Of a stretch of 64,000 nt of DNA, positions 9,584 through 20,259 are shown piece after piece; position 1 is the stretch's first letter, and each line of letters starts with the position of its first letter. The DNA is taken from positions 1,674,001-1,738,000 of the forward strand of contig JAHQRK010000006.1 of NCBI GenBank assembly GCA_019828595.1, in the 5' to 3' direction. This DNA comes from Aphanomyces cochlioides (taxonomy: Eukaryota; Oomycota; Saprolegniomycetes; Saprolegniales; Verrucalvaceae). The translations under genes and the position numbers were made by a program. The notes below the pieces were generated by a model, which saw only the letters and a program-made list of their open reading frames with translations, searched no databases and was not told the DNA's origin.

Positions 9584-12296
9584 ATGGCGTCTGTTCAAAA
9601 CATGACGCGGCCTGTAGCGATCGCCCCGTCGAAACTCGCGACGGAAAAGGTGCATCCGATACCAACAACTCGCGCGACGCAGCCACTTATGATCCCTGAA
9701 GATAGCACAGGCCCCCAGCTGCCTCTGACTGCATCAACAAATGCTCCGCAGAATGCTACGGCAGGAGGCGATCTACCCAGACACATCCCTGAAAATGCAA
9801 TCAACTCTAGCTTCAAAAAGCGGCCGACGCTTATAAAGCAAAGCTCGTCGAAATTGAAATCGATCATTATCAAAGGTTTTAGCCAACATGGGCCGATGGA
9901 GCAGAAGCAGCAACCAAAACTATCTTCCCGCGATGACAGCTCTCGACGGGAGCTTATCAAACTGCCGTCAATCAGCAAGGACGATGAATCCAAGCCGACT
10001 GGAGACCAATCGCCCTCCCCAGACAGAGGCCATCGCCAATCTATCCTGGTTAATCGAGCCACTGACACATTTGGACACAAATCGACATTTGTGCCAGATG
10101 CCCCCGAGCGCGTCACTACAACGCCCACCAAACCAAATCGATTCCAGCGACCAAGCCAAGTGATCCACAACGTACGATAACTCGTGGTCGATCCTTACGA
10201 ATTGCCATTTCATTGTAGGAAATCCCAAGTGGGAAAACGCTCATGTTTGCCTCGCTTGTCAAGCACAAAGCCGAGTCAATACGAACCATGCGACGTGAAT
10301 CTAGGCATCGCAGACAGCAAGAAGCGATTAGCATTGCCAATCGGCATAAAAAAGTCCTCCAGCAGTACAGCATTCGTACTGTCAAGCACGCCGCCCTTGA
10401 AAAAGAGCCGATTGTTGAGCTCGTCGGGTCGCAGCGATTCCTCATTCTGCCGACTTATACTTGGTACAAAGGATGGCAGCTCGTAAGTTCCTACTCGGCT
10501 ACCTTGCCTCTTACCTCTTTGGTTAGCTCACACTCTGCATTGTCCTCCACCAAAGCGTCTACATTCCCTACTCTCTGTCGTTCGAGACGATCAACTCGAC
10601 TCCACCGACCGGCACATCGCTCACAGATTTCGTCACAACTATCTTTTGCCTCGACTTGCTCTTCAGCTTCAATACTGCAATTGCCGACCCATACCATCCC
10701 GACAAACTCATCTTGGATCGCTGGACCATCGCAAGGCATTACGTCTTTGGCTGGTTCGTAACTTGCATCACATGGGTTCACGCCTTCGTAGGTTCTTTCT
10801 CGATTTGATCTCGTCGCTCCCGATTGACTTGATCGTGTACAGCCTGACCGATTCCTACACAGCCACAACGTCGAGCTTCAATGTCCTGTCGCTGCTGAAA
10901 ACCCTACGACTGCCTCGCCTCCTTCGTCTCGCTCAGTTCGTCCGCATTCTTCGACTGATACGTATTCCCCCCGAGCTCAAGCGGTGGCTCTTATACTCCC
11001 GCTACACGCACTTGATCCGTGTTGTTCAGCTCATCGTGTCGTTTGTCTACATCACGCATATCCTCAACTGTGTGTGGAATGCGCTCAATCCAGACTGGGT
11101 CGACGATGTCTTCCGTGAGAACCAGGTCCCAAATATTTATGTCCTTGGCTTCTACTACACCCTCACGACACTCATGGGCCAGAGCATTCCCCTCCGTACC
11201 GAGACTCAGTATATCTTTTCGTGCTTGGTTATTGTCGTCGGCGCTCTTCTCATGGCCATGGTCTTTGGGAACGTCTCCGACTTGATTTCGAATTTCAACG
11301 AAAGCCCCAACAACTATCGCAAAAAGGTAAGCGCAGCTTTGTTCATGACCACACATTCCTCGACTCTCTGTCTAGATGGAACAACTCCTCTCCAGCATGA
11401 ATCTCATGCATCTTCCGCTTGACTTGCAGAATCGCATCAACGAATACTACCAAGTCATGTGGGAACGCCACGGAACGCTCGATGGCCAGCCACTCGTCTT
11501 CACGAACGAGTTGTCGAAAAACTTGGCCGTTGAAGTCGAGCTGTTTGTCCGAATGGACATGATCAACCGCGTTCCAGTCTTCCAAAAGTGCTCCAAGAAA
11601 GTTGTCCAGGATCTCGTCATGAAGTTGGATCTCCAGGTCTACCTCGCGGGAGACTACATCGTCGTCAAGGGCGAAGTGGGTTCGAGCATGTACTTCGTCC
11701 AGAGTGGTGAATGTGAGGTTACCAAGCCATCGAAATCCAAGTACGGTGCAGATGAAGTCCTCCGACGGCTCACACAAGGCGATTACTACGGCGAGATTGC
11801 GCTCTTGATGAATTGCAAGCGGACGGCCAATGTCCGCGCCAACACATTTGCTGAAGTGTGTGTGTTGAGCCGGATTGTCTTCGACGAAATCACCGAGAAA
11901 TACCCCGACGATCGCGAGAAGATTGAATCGTTCATCACCGAGATGTATGACCCGAAAGTGCTCGAAGCCATCATGCACCAGCAAACCCTCGACAATCCCG
12001 AGAAAGCTTTTCAAGCCCGCATGACCAGATGCGTCGACGAGCTGCTCGACTTTATGCATGATTCCGCAATGCGACTCGAACGACTTGAGACGATGGTCGA
12101 GACTATGGTGTCTACGGGCGACAAGTCACCTCCACGGAGCTCACTTTCCAATGTCGCCATGGCCATTGCACAAAAACGCAGAGACCGCCGTGAAAGCATG
12201 GACGACATTCGCAAGTCGATTGAAAAGTTGTCGACCAAGCTCCAGAAGCAAGATCTAAACGTCACAGACAACGACTACACTGAAGTTGAGCGATGA
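9584..12296 (+). CDS. Six-TM cyclic-nucleotide-gated-type ion channel, paralogue 1
   Basis: Five exons: 9584-10171, 10219-10482, 10527-10753, 10792-11326, 11376-12296, about 844 aa. A long polar N-terminus (about 1-200) precedes six membrane segments. An S4-like helix has regularly spaced arginines (LRLPRLLRLAQFVRILRLIR). A pore loop at about residue 485 (LTTLMGQS, DNA 11166-11183), S6, a C-linker and a cyclic-nucleotide-binding fold (about 625-725) follow. The phosphate-binding cassette GEIALLMNCKRTA keeps the Glu and Arg that contact cyclic nucleotide. The pore lacks the potassium signature GYG and resembles the TTIGET filter of CNG channels, with Gln in place of the acidic residue. A non-selective cation channel is therefore more likely than a K+ channel. 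Three paralogues in this window share domain order and most intron positions. Confidence 0.85.
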
Positions 12297-12581
12297 ATCT
12301 GGCTGCGATCGTCGAGTTGCGCTTAGACACCACCATGTCATCATCGAAGGAGAAAGTTCAACAATGGGTGAGAGCTACTCGTAGTCAGCCCTCTGGTTGA
12401 CTACAGAAACATCTTTGCGTTGTTGAAGGAGCCTTCCATGATGCTGAGGACCGCGTGTTTCGGTTATCCTTGAGATAGACGAGTGCCATCGAGAAACACA
12501 ATGAAGTGACACTGGATGATTTAAACTCGTGTTAGCTCGTTAGAAGTAACACATAGAGACCGGCACGATATGGACAGAGAA

Positions 12582-13277
12582 TTATTGAGATGGGTCGGGA
12601 GTGAAACGAAGATATCCCTTGCCAGAGGGCAAGTCAAACACTTCGAAACCCTTGGGGAATTTTTCAGCCGCATCGTGGTTGGTCACGTGAGGCATGATGC
12701 ACGCCTTCTCGCCAGGGACCCAGTTGACAGGGGTCGCGCACGATCGGTAGGCAGTCATTTGCAACGAGTCAAGCACACGCAGGATTTCAACAAAGTTGCG
12801 TCCAGTCGATGCAGGGTACGTCAAAGTGAGTTTGATCGAGAGATCGGGACCAAGAACAAAGACCGAGCGAACAGTTAGAGGTAAGCCAGCCTTGTCCAAG
12901 TCGTCAGACGAGAGCATACCAAGCTCGGCAGCAATTTCACGCGATTTGTCAGCAATGATGGGGTAATGAACATCTTGGCCGGAGAACGCTTTGATATCTT
13001 CAATCCATCCCTTGTGGCTTTCGACATCATTGCACGAAAGACCAATCACTTTGACATTGCGGCGGCTGAACTCGCCGGCGTTGTCGAGACGAGCCAATTC
13101 ACCGAGTTCGGTCGTGCAAATCGGCGTGTAGTCGTCTGGGTGAGAGCACAATAGGCCCCAGCTGCCGTTAAAGTATTCCTTCAACGAGAGCGGTCCATGC
13201 GTCGAATTGAAGCAAAAGTCTTCGATCTTGTCGCCGAGCGTGATTCCGCGCTTGTTCTTCGTGGGCACTTCCGCCAT
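12582..13277 (-). CDS. PRDX6: 1-Cys peroxiredoxin (Prx6 type)
   Basis: Single exon, 231 aa, close to the usual 220-230. The enzyme reduces peroxides through one peroxidatic cysteine. The catalytic segment is DYTPICTTELGEL with Cys54; the Pro-x-x-x-Thr/Ser-x-x-Cys geometry is intact. The Prx6-specific C-terminal arm is present (VNWVPGEKACIMP, near residues 180-195), as is TYPASTGRNF, typical of the subgroup. The ATG at 13277 gives the expected N-terminus; an upstream extension to 13349 adds no recognisable sequence. No organellar presequence is evident. The start faces the patatin-like gene across a 244-bp divergent promoter. Confidence 0.93.
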   Translation of the reverse strand: MAEVPTKNKRGITLGDKIEDFCFNSTHGPLSLKEYFNGSWGLLCSHPDDYTPICTTELGELARLDNAGEFSRRNVKVIGLSCNDVESHKGWIEDIKAFSGQDVHYPIIADKSREIAAELGMLSSDDLDKAGLPLTVRSVFVLGPDLSIKLTLTYPASTGRNFVEILRVLDSLQMTAYRSCATPVNWVPGEKACIMPHVTNHDAAEKFPKGFEVFDLPSGKGYLRFTPDPSQ

Positions 13278-13521
13278 GTTCAATGAAAAATGGAAAGTGA
13301 GCGGCAAGGAGGTTCTTTCTTCTTCGTTGACACAACGCTTTCTAGGCATTTGATTGGTCGAGAATTTGTTGAAACAATTTTGGATTGGTCAAATTTTGCA
13401 AATCAAGCTATTTGATTGGCTATTTAGAAATAATCTTATTGAAGTGAGCCGTCTTATCCGGATAAGTTTTCACAAGCAGGGCGGAGATTCTGATTGGCCG
13501 TATGTGAATGCGAAGACGGCG
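13278..13521. promoter_or_regulatory. Divergent promoter with perfect TTATCCGGATAA palindrome and CCAAT boxes
   Basis: The spacer between the peroxiredoxin and patatin-like genes carries a perfect 12-bp palindrome TTATCCGGATAA at 13454-13465. It also carries four inverted CCAAT boxes (ATTGG at 13353, 13384, 13415 and 13493). This is the clearest example of the palindrome in the window. Function is inferred from position and recurrence. Confidence 0.45.
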
Positions 13522-14244
13522 ATGAACTTGACCTTCAGTGGCAGCGGCTTCCTTCTGGCGTTCCACATTGGCGTCGCCAACTACTTCCGACGGCAAGGCT
13601 ACATTAGCGCGACGAGTCGCTTTGCTGGGGCATCTGGTGGCTCACTGGTCGCCGCGTCGCTTGCGTACGATGTGCCCATGGCCAACGTCCTTGATGAAAC
13701 AAAAAACACCGCTCGTGCGATCCACGAAGATCTCAAGAAGAAAAAGATGTTCAACCTCTCGTCCTATGTGAACAAGCACATCGGTGCGCTTTTTCCAGAA
13801 GACTTGCCGATCCACGATTTCCCCCGCCTCGTCATCACAACAACGCAAGTCTGGCCACGAGTGCGGATTGTGCATTGGACAGACTTCCCAAACAAAAACT
13901 TCCTCACGGATCGAATGCTCCTCTCGTGCCATGTCCCTTGGTACTTTGATGGAACTCCCGCACGTCTCATCGATGGAAAAGAATGGCACGCTGATGGCGG
14001 ACTCCTCTGTTTCGTCCCCGAAGTTGAAGACCATGTCAAGGTTAGTATTATTCCTATGCCCTGGGACCGCAAGACGATCAGTCCCGCGCTGATTCCAAAC
14101 TTCCCAATATCCAGTGCTCGGCTCTTGCAATGGGCTCTTCTTCCTCCATCGAACGAAATGCTTGACAAGATAGTCTCGTGGGGTGAAGAAGCCGCTGAGA
14201 TATGGGACGTCAGTCGGTCGCAAGGAGACAGCGTGGCAGCTTGA
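13522..14244 (+). CDS. Patatin-like phospholipase (PNPLA family)
   Basis: Single exon, 240 aa. It should hydrolyse acyl ester bonds of lipids with a Ser-Asp dyad. The oxyanion motif is SGSGF near residue 6, a variant of the family GGGxxG. The nucleophile elbow is GASGGS with Ser38, and the catalytic Asp is in HADGG (Asp158). The ATG at 13522 is chosen because MNLTFSGSGFLLAFHIG is a typical PNPLA start; in-frame codons back to 13354 lie in the promoter. The protein is short for PNPLA enzymes and has no evident membrane segment. The 14058-14244 tail has no recognised motif. Confidence 0.82.
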   Translation: MNLTFSGSGFLLAFHIGVANYFRRQGYISATSRFAGASGGSLVAASLAYDVPMANVLDETKNTARAIHEDLKKKKMFNLSSYVNKHIGALFPEDLPIHDFPRLVITTTQVWPRVRIVHWTDFPNKNFLTDRMLLSCHVPWYFDGTPARLIDGKEWHADGGLLCFVPEVEDHVKVSIIPMPWDRKTISPALIPNFPISSARLLQWALLPPSNEMLDKIVSWGEEAAEIWDVSRSQGDSVAA

Positions 14245-14269
14245 TAAATATCTCGAATAGAGCGCCGTC

Positions 14270-17115
14270 CTATCGCATGTGTTGCTCGGCGGTGTCCATA
14301 AACGACGGCGGTGAATGATCCGAGTTTTCCATCTGGACGAGCTTCACTTCCAAGATCCCAAGTCGTTCGTCGAGTTCATGGAGACAGTCGACGATTGCGC
14401 GCTGGCGTTCCTTGGCCGGATCCACTTGCATTTGCATGGCCGCTTCCAGCACATGTGGATCGTATTTCTCCATGATGAACCTTTCGATCACTTTGAAATC
14501 GTCGACATATTTCTCGGTCACTTCGCGGTAGACATCTCTCGAGAGGACGCAAAGTTCCGTGAACGACGAGGCTTTGACCGTCACGGTCTGCTTGCAGTTC
14601 ATCAGCAGCGCAATCTCACCTATAGATATCGACTTGAGCAAAGTCAATTCCAGCGCCTTCCTACCAAAATAATCGCCTTCGACGAGCGTCCGAATGACTG
14701 AAGTCTTGTCATGATGTCTCTGTCGTTTTCGCCGCCGCAATTGACTTCCACTTGGAGATTCTGTCAAGTACCGAAGCACATCGCATGTGCCGCTCTGCAG
14801 AAAATACATCTCGTAGCCAATTTCCCCACGGGCGACAACGTAGTCGTCGGTCAAGTAGACTTGGAAAGCGAGCTTCATGACGATTTCCTGGACGAATTCG
14901 GCACTACAGAGACGAAACATCGGGCTCCGTGTGATCATGCCCATGCGGAGGTAGAGCTCGACTTCGTTGCTCAAGTTCTTGGACAGTTCGTTCGTGAAGA
15001 GGACTGTGTCGCCATTGAGTGTGCCGTATCTGTCGTACATGGTCTCGTAGTATTCGTTGATGCGAGACTGGAGCGTCGTCGGGAGATGCATGAGGTTCAT
15101 ACTGGCCAGCAGCGACTCCATCTTCTGACGATAGTTGTTGACGTCTTCGTAGTAGTTGGAGATCAAGTCGCCGACATCCCCAAATACAACGGCCATGAGA
15201 AGACAGCCTTGGATCATCACGCAGCACGAAAATACGTACTCGGCGTTCGTGTACAAAGTGTTGCTCTGGCCCATCGTCGTCGTCAACATCGAGTAGAAGC
15301 TCAACATATAAGTGCTATGGATCGACCGCGACGGCGACTTGTAGTTGGTTTCAATCCAGGCAAGCCACATGGGACCAGCGACCGCTCCGTACCAGACACA
15401 CGACATGAGATGGATCATGTATGCGAACGCAGTGACGATCGCGCAGAGCCGAATGAGATGGGCGTAGCGCGAATAGAGCAGCCAGTGTCTCCACTCATGT
15501 GGAACGCGGAGGAACTGCAGAATCCGCGCAAGACTCAAGATGCGAGCCAGGCGCGGTAATCTTGTTGTCTTGAACACGCCGATAAATTTCACGTTGTTGG
15601 AATTGAGCCCGGACGACAAATACACGATCGCGTCGATCGGAATCGCGGAGATGATGTCCAAGAGGAACCTACAGACGATCACGCATTGAGAGACTGGAGG
15701 GCGAACCATCCGCGGAGATATCTAATGGCGATTTCTCGGCGATTTGTGATCAATCCTTTCTCGGGGTCTGCAATTGCCGTGAAGAAGTTGAGCACAATGT
15801 CGAGGAGAAAGATCGCTGACGTCACGAGGCTCACGGAGTCGTCGAGCGGATTCGTGTCGGACGTCGTGAACGCCAGGACGTATGGAATCGCCACGACTTG
15901 GTAGTAAATAATCGCAACGAGAATCTACGACACAACGATCGTCAAGCCATGGAGGACGACGAAACACAGACGAGTTGCCAGCATTTGTACACTTTTGAGT
16001 CGGGTGAAATGAGGAATCTTCGTTTGGTCGTGTCGGCGGCGACCGCGATGTTAAATACTTTTTTCGACCGCAAATGATAATGATCCAAGACGCGCTCGTG
16101 TCTTTTCACGGATGACGCCGTGGACAATCGACGCGGGTCACTCTGCGGCAGCAATCGAGACATCAATTTTGATCCAAATGTGCCAAAAACAGATTGGGAG
16201 CGTCCAAACAACGGGCGACTGACGGACTGCCGCTACGTGAATGATTAATTCGACAGGTAGTGAATTTCAATGGCTTACCCTCCACGACGTGGATGGCAAG
16301 GATGACATAGCAGCCGCTGAGTGGTGGATAACTTCAGGGGCGAATGGAACCACGCGGGGCTTCGCGGTTGCGGCATGGATGCGGTTCATAATAGATGCCC
16401 CCGCGTGCCGTATGACCGAATCGCGTTTGTCCTTGGAAGAAGCGTCGGCTCCTCCTTGAGAATGAGGTCCATGATGCGGTGAGAGTTTCATGCTCCTCTC
16501 TGTGTGTAGGGACGTTGTGTTCTGCCTCTGAAGCAGTCCGACGACATTCTTCATGCTCATACTCGCGCGGTGCAGGAACGACGGCGGTTTCTCGGCGAGG
16601 TCGGCTAGCATGATGGGAACCTTGCTGTGCGTTTCCTTTGAAGTGGACTCGTCTGAGCTCACTTGATGAGTTGTTTCTTCTGTCAACGGCTTCACTGACA
16701 CTACTCTTCGATCGATAAACCCCCGCGTCCGCATGGATCCCTCAATACTTCGAGAGCTGCTATCTTGGCGGCGTAAACCCATGCGCGAGGATCCTTCCGT
16801 GCTTCTCGTGTTGCTGTCTTGGTGTCGCAAACCTATCCGAGTGGAGCCTTCAATGCTTCGAGAGCTGCTCTCTTGGTGTCGAAGCATCACCCGTGTTGAG
16901 CCAGAAGAACTCTGGCGCAACATCGTGGCAACATGGTGGATCGAAACCGACGCACGATGTAGCAGCGAGTCGTGCGCTTGCGCTTCATTGAGTGGATTCG
17001 GGTTGAGACTTGGCCCCGCCATGGATGCTGCTGGGCCATGCATCGGCCCGCCATCTCTGTCTCCACCCATGGAAGACTGGTGAGCACCCAATGAAGAAAC
17101 GTTTCCTGTGGACAT
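14270..17115 (-). CDS. Six-TM cyclic-nucleotide-gated-type ion channel, paralogue 2
   Basis: Five exons: 17115-16279, 16232-15972, 15924-15707, 15668-14665, 14619-14270, about 889 aa. Order: long Ser/Arg-rich N-terminus with three 18-residue repeats, S1-S4, a pore loop LTTTMGQSN (DNA about 15264-15287), S6, C-linker and cyclic-nucleotide-binding fold. In the phosphate-binding cassette the usual Arg-Thr-Ala is Gln-Thr-Val (codon at 14588-14590), so ligand binding may be lost. The last intron (14620-14664, 45 bp) is in frame and free of stops; reading through it would add 15 residues between GDYFG and GEIALL. The ATG at 17115 is a conservative choice. In-frame ATGs further upstream (for example 17385) would overlap the first exon of the divergent paralogue 3. 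Confidence 0.8.
16729..16911 (-). repeat. Three tandem 54-bp coding repeats
   Basis: Within exon 1 of channel paralogue 2 an 18-residue unit of the form LRHQ(E/D)SSSRSIEGSxRxG occurs three times in tandem with few changes, preceded by a partial copy. The units are polar and basic and lie in the presumed cytoplasmic N-terminus. Confidence 0.8.
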
Positions 17116-17122
17116 GCTATAA

Positions 17123-19514
17123 ATGGACTTTCCTCCGCAAACACAACCACCAGCAGCGACGGCGTCGCCTGCGCTTGAGCGCATGGCAACTATCTTGCGG
17201 CGACTGTCGCCAGAGATCGAGCCGACACTGTCTTCAAAGTCGGTTCGCCAACTCTCGGACGCAACGGGGGCGACCACTGAATTCATCCGCCGGGGCACTC
17301 GCATCCTCATGGAGTCACTTCCAAAATCCTTGAGCTCCAATGTACGTCCTCTAAAGTCTTGAGGTCTCGCCAGCTCACTTGACATGCTGTAGCGACTCAA
17401 GCCCAATATCTTGACGACTGCGTCTGGCGTTCTTCGCTTCAAGAAGAAGATGCGGGAACGTGCCGAAGATGCTGAACGGCGACGGCTTGAAGCTATGAGC
17501 TACGCGACGCGCCATCAGCATGTCTTGGAGACGTACCAGATCCGTGCGCCTAGCCATGGGCCGAGTCCAAAAGACGAAGACGAGTCAACGCGGAGGCTCT
17601 TGGTCTATCCATCGTCGAACTTGTACAAACTCTGGCAACTGGTAAATGTCATCTTCGGTAGCAATGATTCTTCATGGCTGTACGACGTAGACATTGCTGG
17701 GCTTCATCTACTACCAAGTCCTCGCGGTGCCGTACACGCTTGCTTTTGACTCGTACGATGTGAAACCAACCAACGACTACGCGAATCTCCTCACGTCGCT
17801 CGTCTTTTGCTTGGACGTCTTGCTCAACTTTAACACGGCGCTCCGTGATCCATCTTCCCCAGACGCCTTCATCACGGACCGACGCGTTATTGCTTGGACT
17901 TACTTGACGGGATGGTACCCTTGCTCGTCGATCGTTGCCTTTGAACTGACCGTCTTCGTTGATAGGTTTGCAATGGACTTGATTTCAAGTGTTCCAGTCG
18001 ACTTGGTCATGTACTGGATCAACGCTTCGTCGAACGAGCATCAGCTTCACTTCTTGACGGCTCTCAAAGTCGCGCGACTTCCACGCCTTGTCAAGATATC
18101 TCGCTTGAGTCATGTCTTGGAGCTCCTTCGTCTTCCCATCGAGTGGCAGCGCTGGCTGCTCTATTCTCGATATGCGCACTTGATCCGTCTCATTACGCTC
18201 GTCCTTGTCTTTGTCGTCGTTGTGCACATGTTTGCATGTGTCTGGTATGGCATGGTCGCCGACGATGACTGGGCTGCTGTGCTCTTCAACACCAACTTCG
18301 ACACGGTCAACCCGTACTTGCTGAGCTTCTACCTCGCGCTTCAGACGATCGTGGGGCAGAACCAGCTCTTCCAGAGCGACCGCGAGTATTCTTTCTCGAG
18401 CTGTGTGATCCTCGTCGGCGCAGTCGTGATGGCCGTTGTCTTTGGTAACGTCGCGATCCTCATTTCAAATTTCTATGACGACCACAACCGATACCGCGGC
18501 AAGATGGAGTCACTCTTCGCCGGCATGCAGCTCCTCCGTCTCCCAAACGAACTTCAGCTGCGGATCCACGAGTACTACGAAGCCATGTACGCTCGCCACG
18601 GCACTTTGGACGGTAAACCCGAGACATTTAAGCACGAATTGTCGAAAAACTTGCGCATCGAAGTCGAGCTCTTCCTTCGCATGACAATGATTGTCCGCAC
18701 GCCGCTCTTTCGGGAATGCAGCGTCGAAGCCGTCCAAACTCTTGTCTTGCGTCTGCGCTTTCAAGTCTACTTGCCGAGCGACTTTGTCATCGTCCGTGGC
18801 GAAGTCGGCCATGATATGTACTTCATCGAGTCAGGTAGTTGTCACGTCACCAATACGACGATCAAGCGCAAGGCGACGCGGCTTTGTCCGAATGATGCCG
18901 ACAGCGCGCCCAAAGTTATGGGCCCAGGCGACTACTTTGGAGAGATTGCGCTCTTGCTCAATTGCAAACGCACTGCGCATGTCCAAGCTGTTGTCTTCTC
19001 GGAACTCTGTGTCCTCTCGCGCGACGTTTTCAACGACGTGACTGACAAATATACCGAGGACCGCGTCGTGATCGAGCAGTTCATCACTGAGAAGTACGAT
19101 CCGGCAGTGCTGGAGGAGGCCGTGCAGCAGCACGAAGCCGGCGCGGCCAACAAGAACCACGAGCAAGATGTGATTGAAGGCCTCCGGAAGCTCGCTGATC
19201 GACTCGTGCGCGTGGAAACTCTCGTCCTTGACTTGGAAGAGCGCACACGCATGCAGCGCCACTTTCATTCGATGGCGCATCAGTATTCCAATCCCCATCA
19301 CATGTCTGGCGACGGCATATCTCCGCGCACCAGCCATATCATGACGCATAAGCCATCGGTGCAAAACATTCTCTCGCATCAACCGTCGTACGGCGCGCTT
19401 CTCCGGGATGAAAACGTTCCCAGGCTCAATCCATCGCCAGGTACACAAGATACAAGTCGGACGGCGAGCAGAGGGCACCGTGAAAGCGATTCGTCGTCGA
19501 GACGGCTCGTGTAG
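17123..19514 (+). CDS. Six-TM cyclic-nucleotide-gated-type ion channel, paralogue 3
   Basis: Four exons: 17123-17341, 17393-17641, 17691-17914, 17966-19514, about 746 aa. Architecture matches paralogues 1 and 2: basic helical N-terminus ending in YKLWQL before S1, S1-S6, pore loop LQTIVGQNQ (DNA about 18345-18362), C-linker and a cyclic-nucleotide-binding fold with GEIALLLNCKRTAHV, which keeps the ligand-binding Arg. The intron after TGW (17915-17965, 51 bp) is in frame with no stop. Unlike paralogue 1 there is no intron between S6 and the C-linker. Exon 1 is the least certain part: it lies opposite the 5' end of paralogue 2, whose start is only 8 bp away. An alternative start is the ATG at 17183. 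Confidence 0.8.
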
Positions 19515-20259
19515 ATGTGCATCATGTTGAAATCCATGTTTGTTACTTTGTTGCATCCGCATCTTCGGCTCAAGAGTTGCTAGCTTTGACGAGCGGCACC
19601 AATTCCACATTTCGTCATCTAGTAGATCTTGTCGACATCGCGGCTGCTTTGAGGTTACTGAGATGGTGGACTGCGTTTCTTGTCTGGGATAAAACAAGAC
19701 TTGCTTTTGACGTCGTCAGTGCATCGAGAACATACCATGTTCCCTCATCCCAATTATAGCCGTTTGATCATCGATTCCACGTACGATTTCATGGTAATGA
19801 CTGCCAGCGCGACGGTAGTTTGAGCGGGGACCGCTGTCAAGCTTGGTGGGAAGTACGTGCGACGCATCCAGTAATGCCAAGTCATTGCCTTCCTCGAAAG
19901 TATGGCCCGATGTCATGGAATTTGCAAAGTAGAGTCATATAAGCTGAAGCTTTCGATTCGTCCATCTTCTTCACAATGTCATCCACTTGAAGATGACGGA
20001 TCCATGGACTTCCTTGCATTTCTGTCGTCCGTCGAGACTGAGAAGACCGTGAGGGACGCGGGACTTCAAGAGCACGTCGATCATGAAACTATGCATGGCT
20101 AGAAGGGCGAGCTGAGTGGTCTCCACAGCCCACTCAAGCTCGTTGCCTTCGTTGTTCCTGGCAAGTTGTCCTCATTTTTCTTCATGGCACATCCATGTGC
20201 TTCTGACGTCGGAAGGACTCAGGAGGTTGATTGGGTGACTGATCAGTTTGGAAATTTCC
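19515..20259. other. Intergenic region, no supported gene
   Basis: About 745 bp. A 66-codon minus-strand frame at 19716-19916 looks mildly protein-like but has no recognised motif and no partner exon. No RNA gene or repeat is seen. The segment holds the promoter of the aminoacylase gene. Confidence 0.35.

Noticed and set aside
14711..15559. 282-codon plus-strand frame
   Set aside because: It is antisense to channel paralogue 2, whose membrane, pore and cyclic-nucleotide-binding motifs are clear.
19716..19916. Possible transposase fragment on the minus strand
   Set aside because: A loose resemblance to transposase C-terminal strings could not be supported by catalytic residues or terminal repeats.
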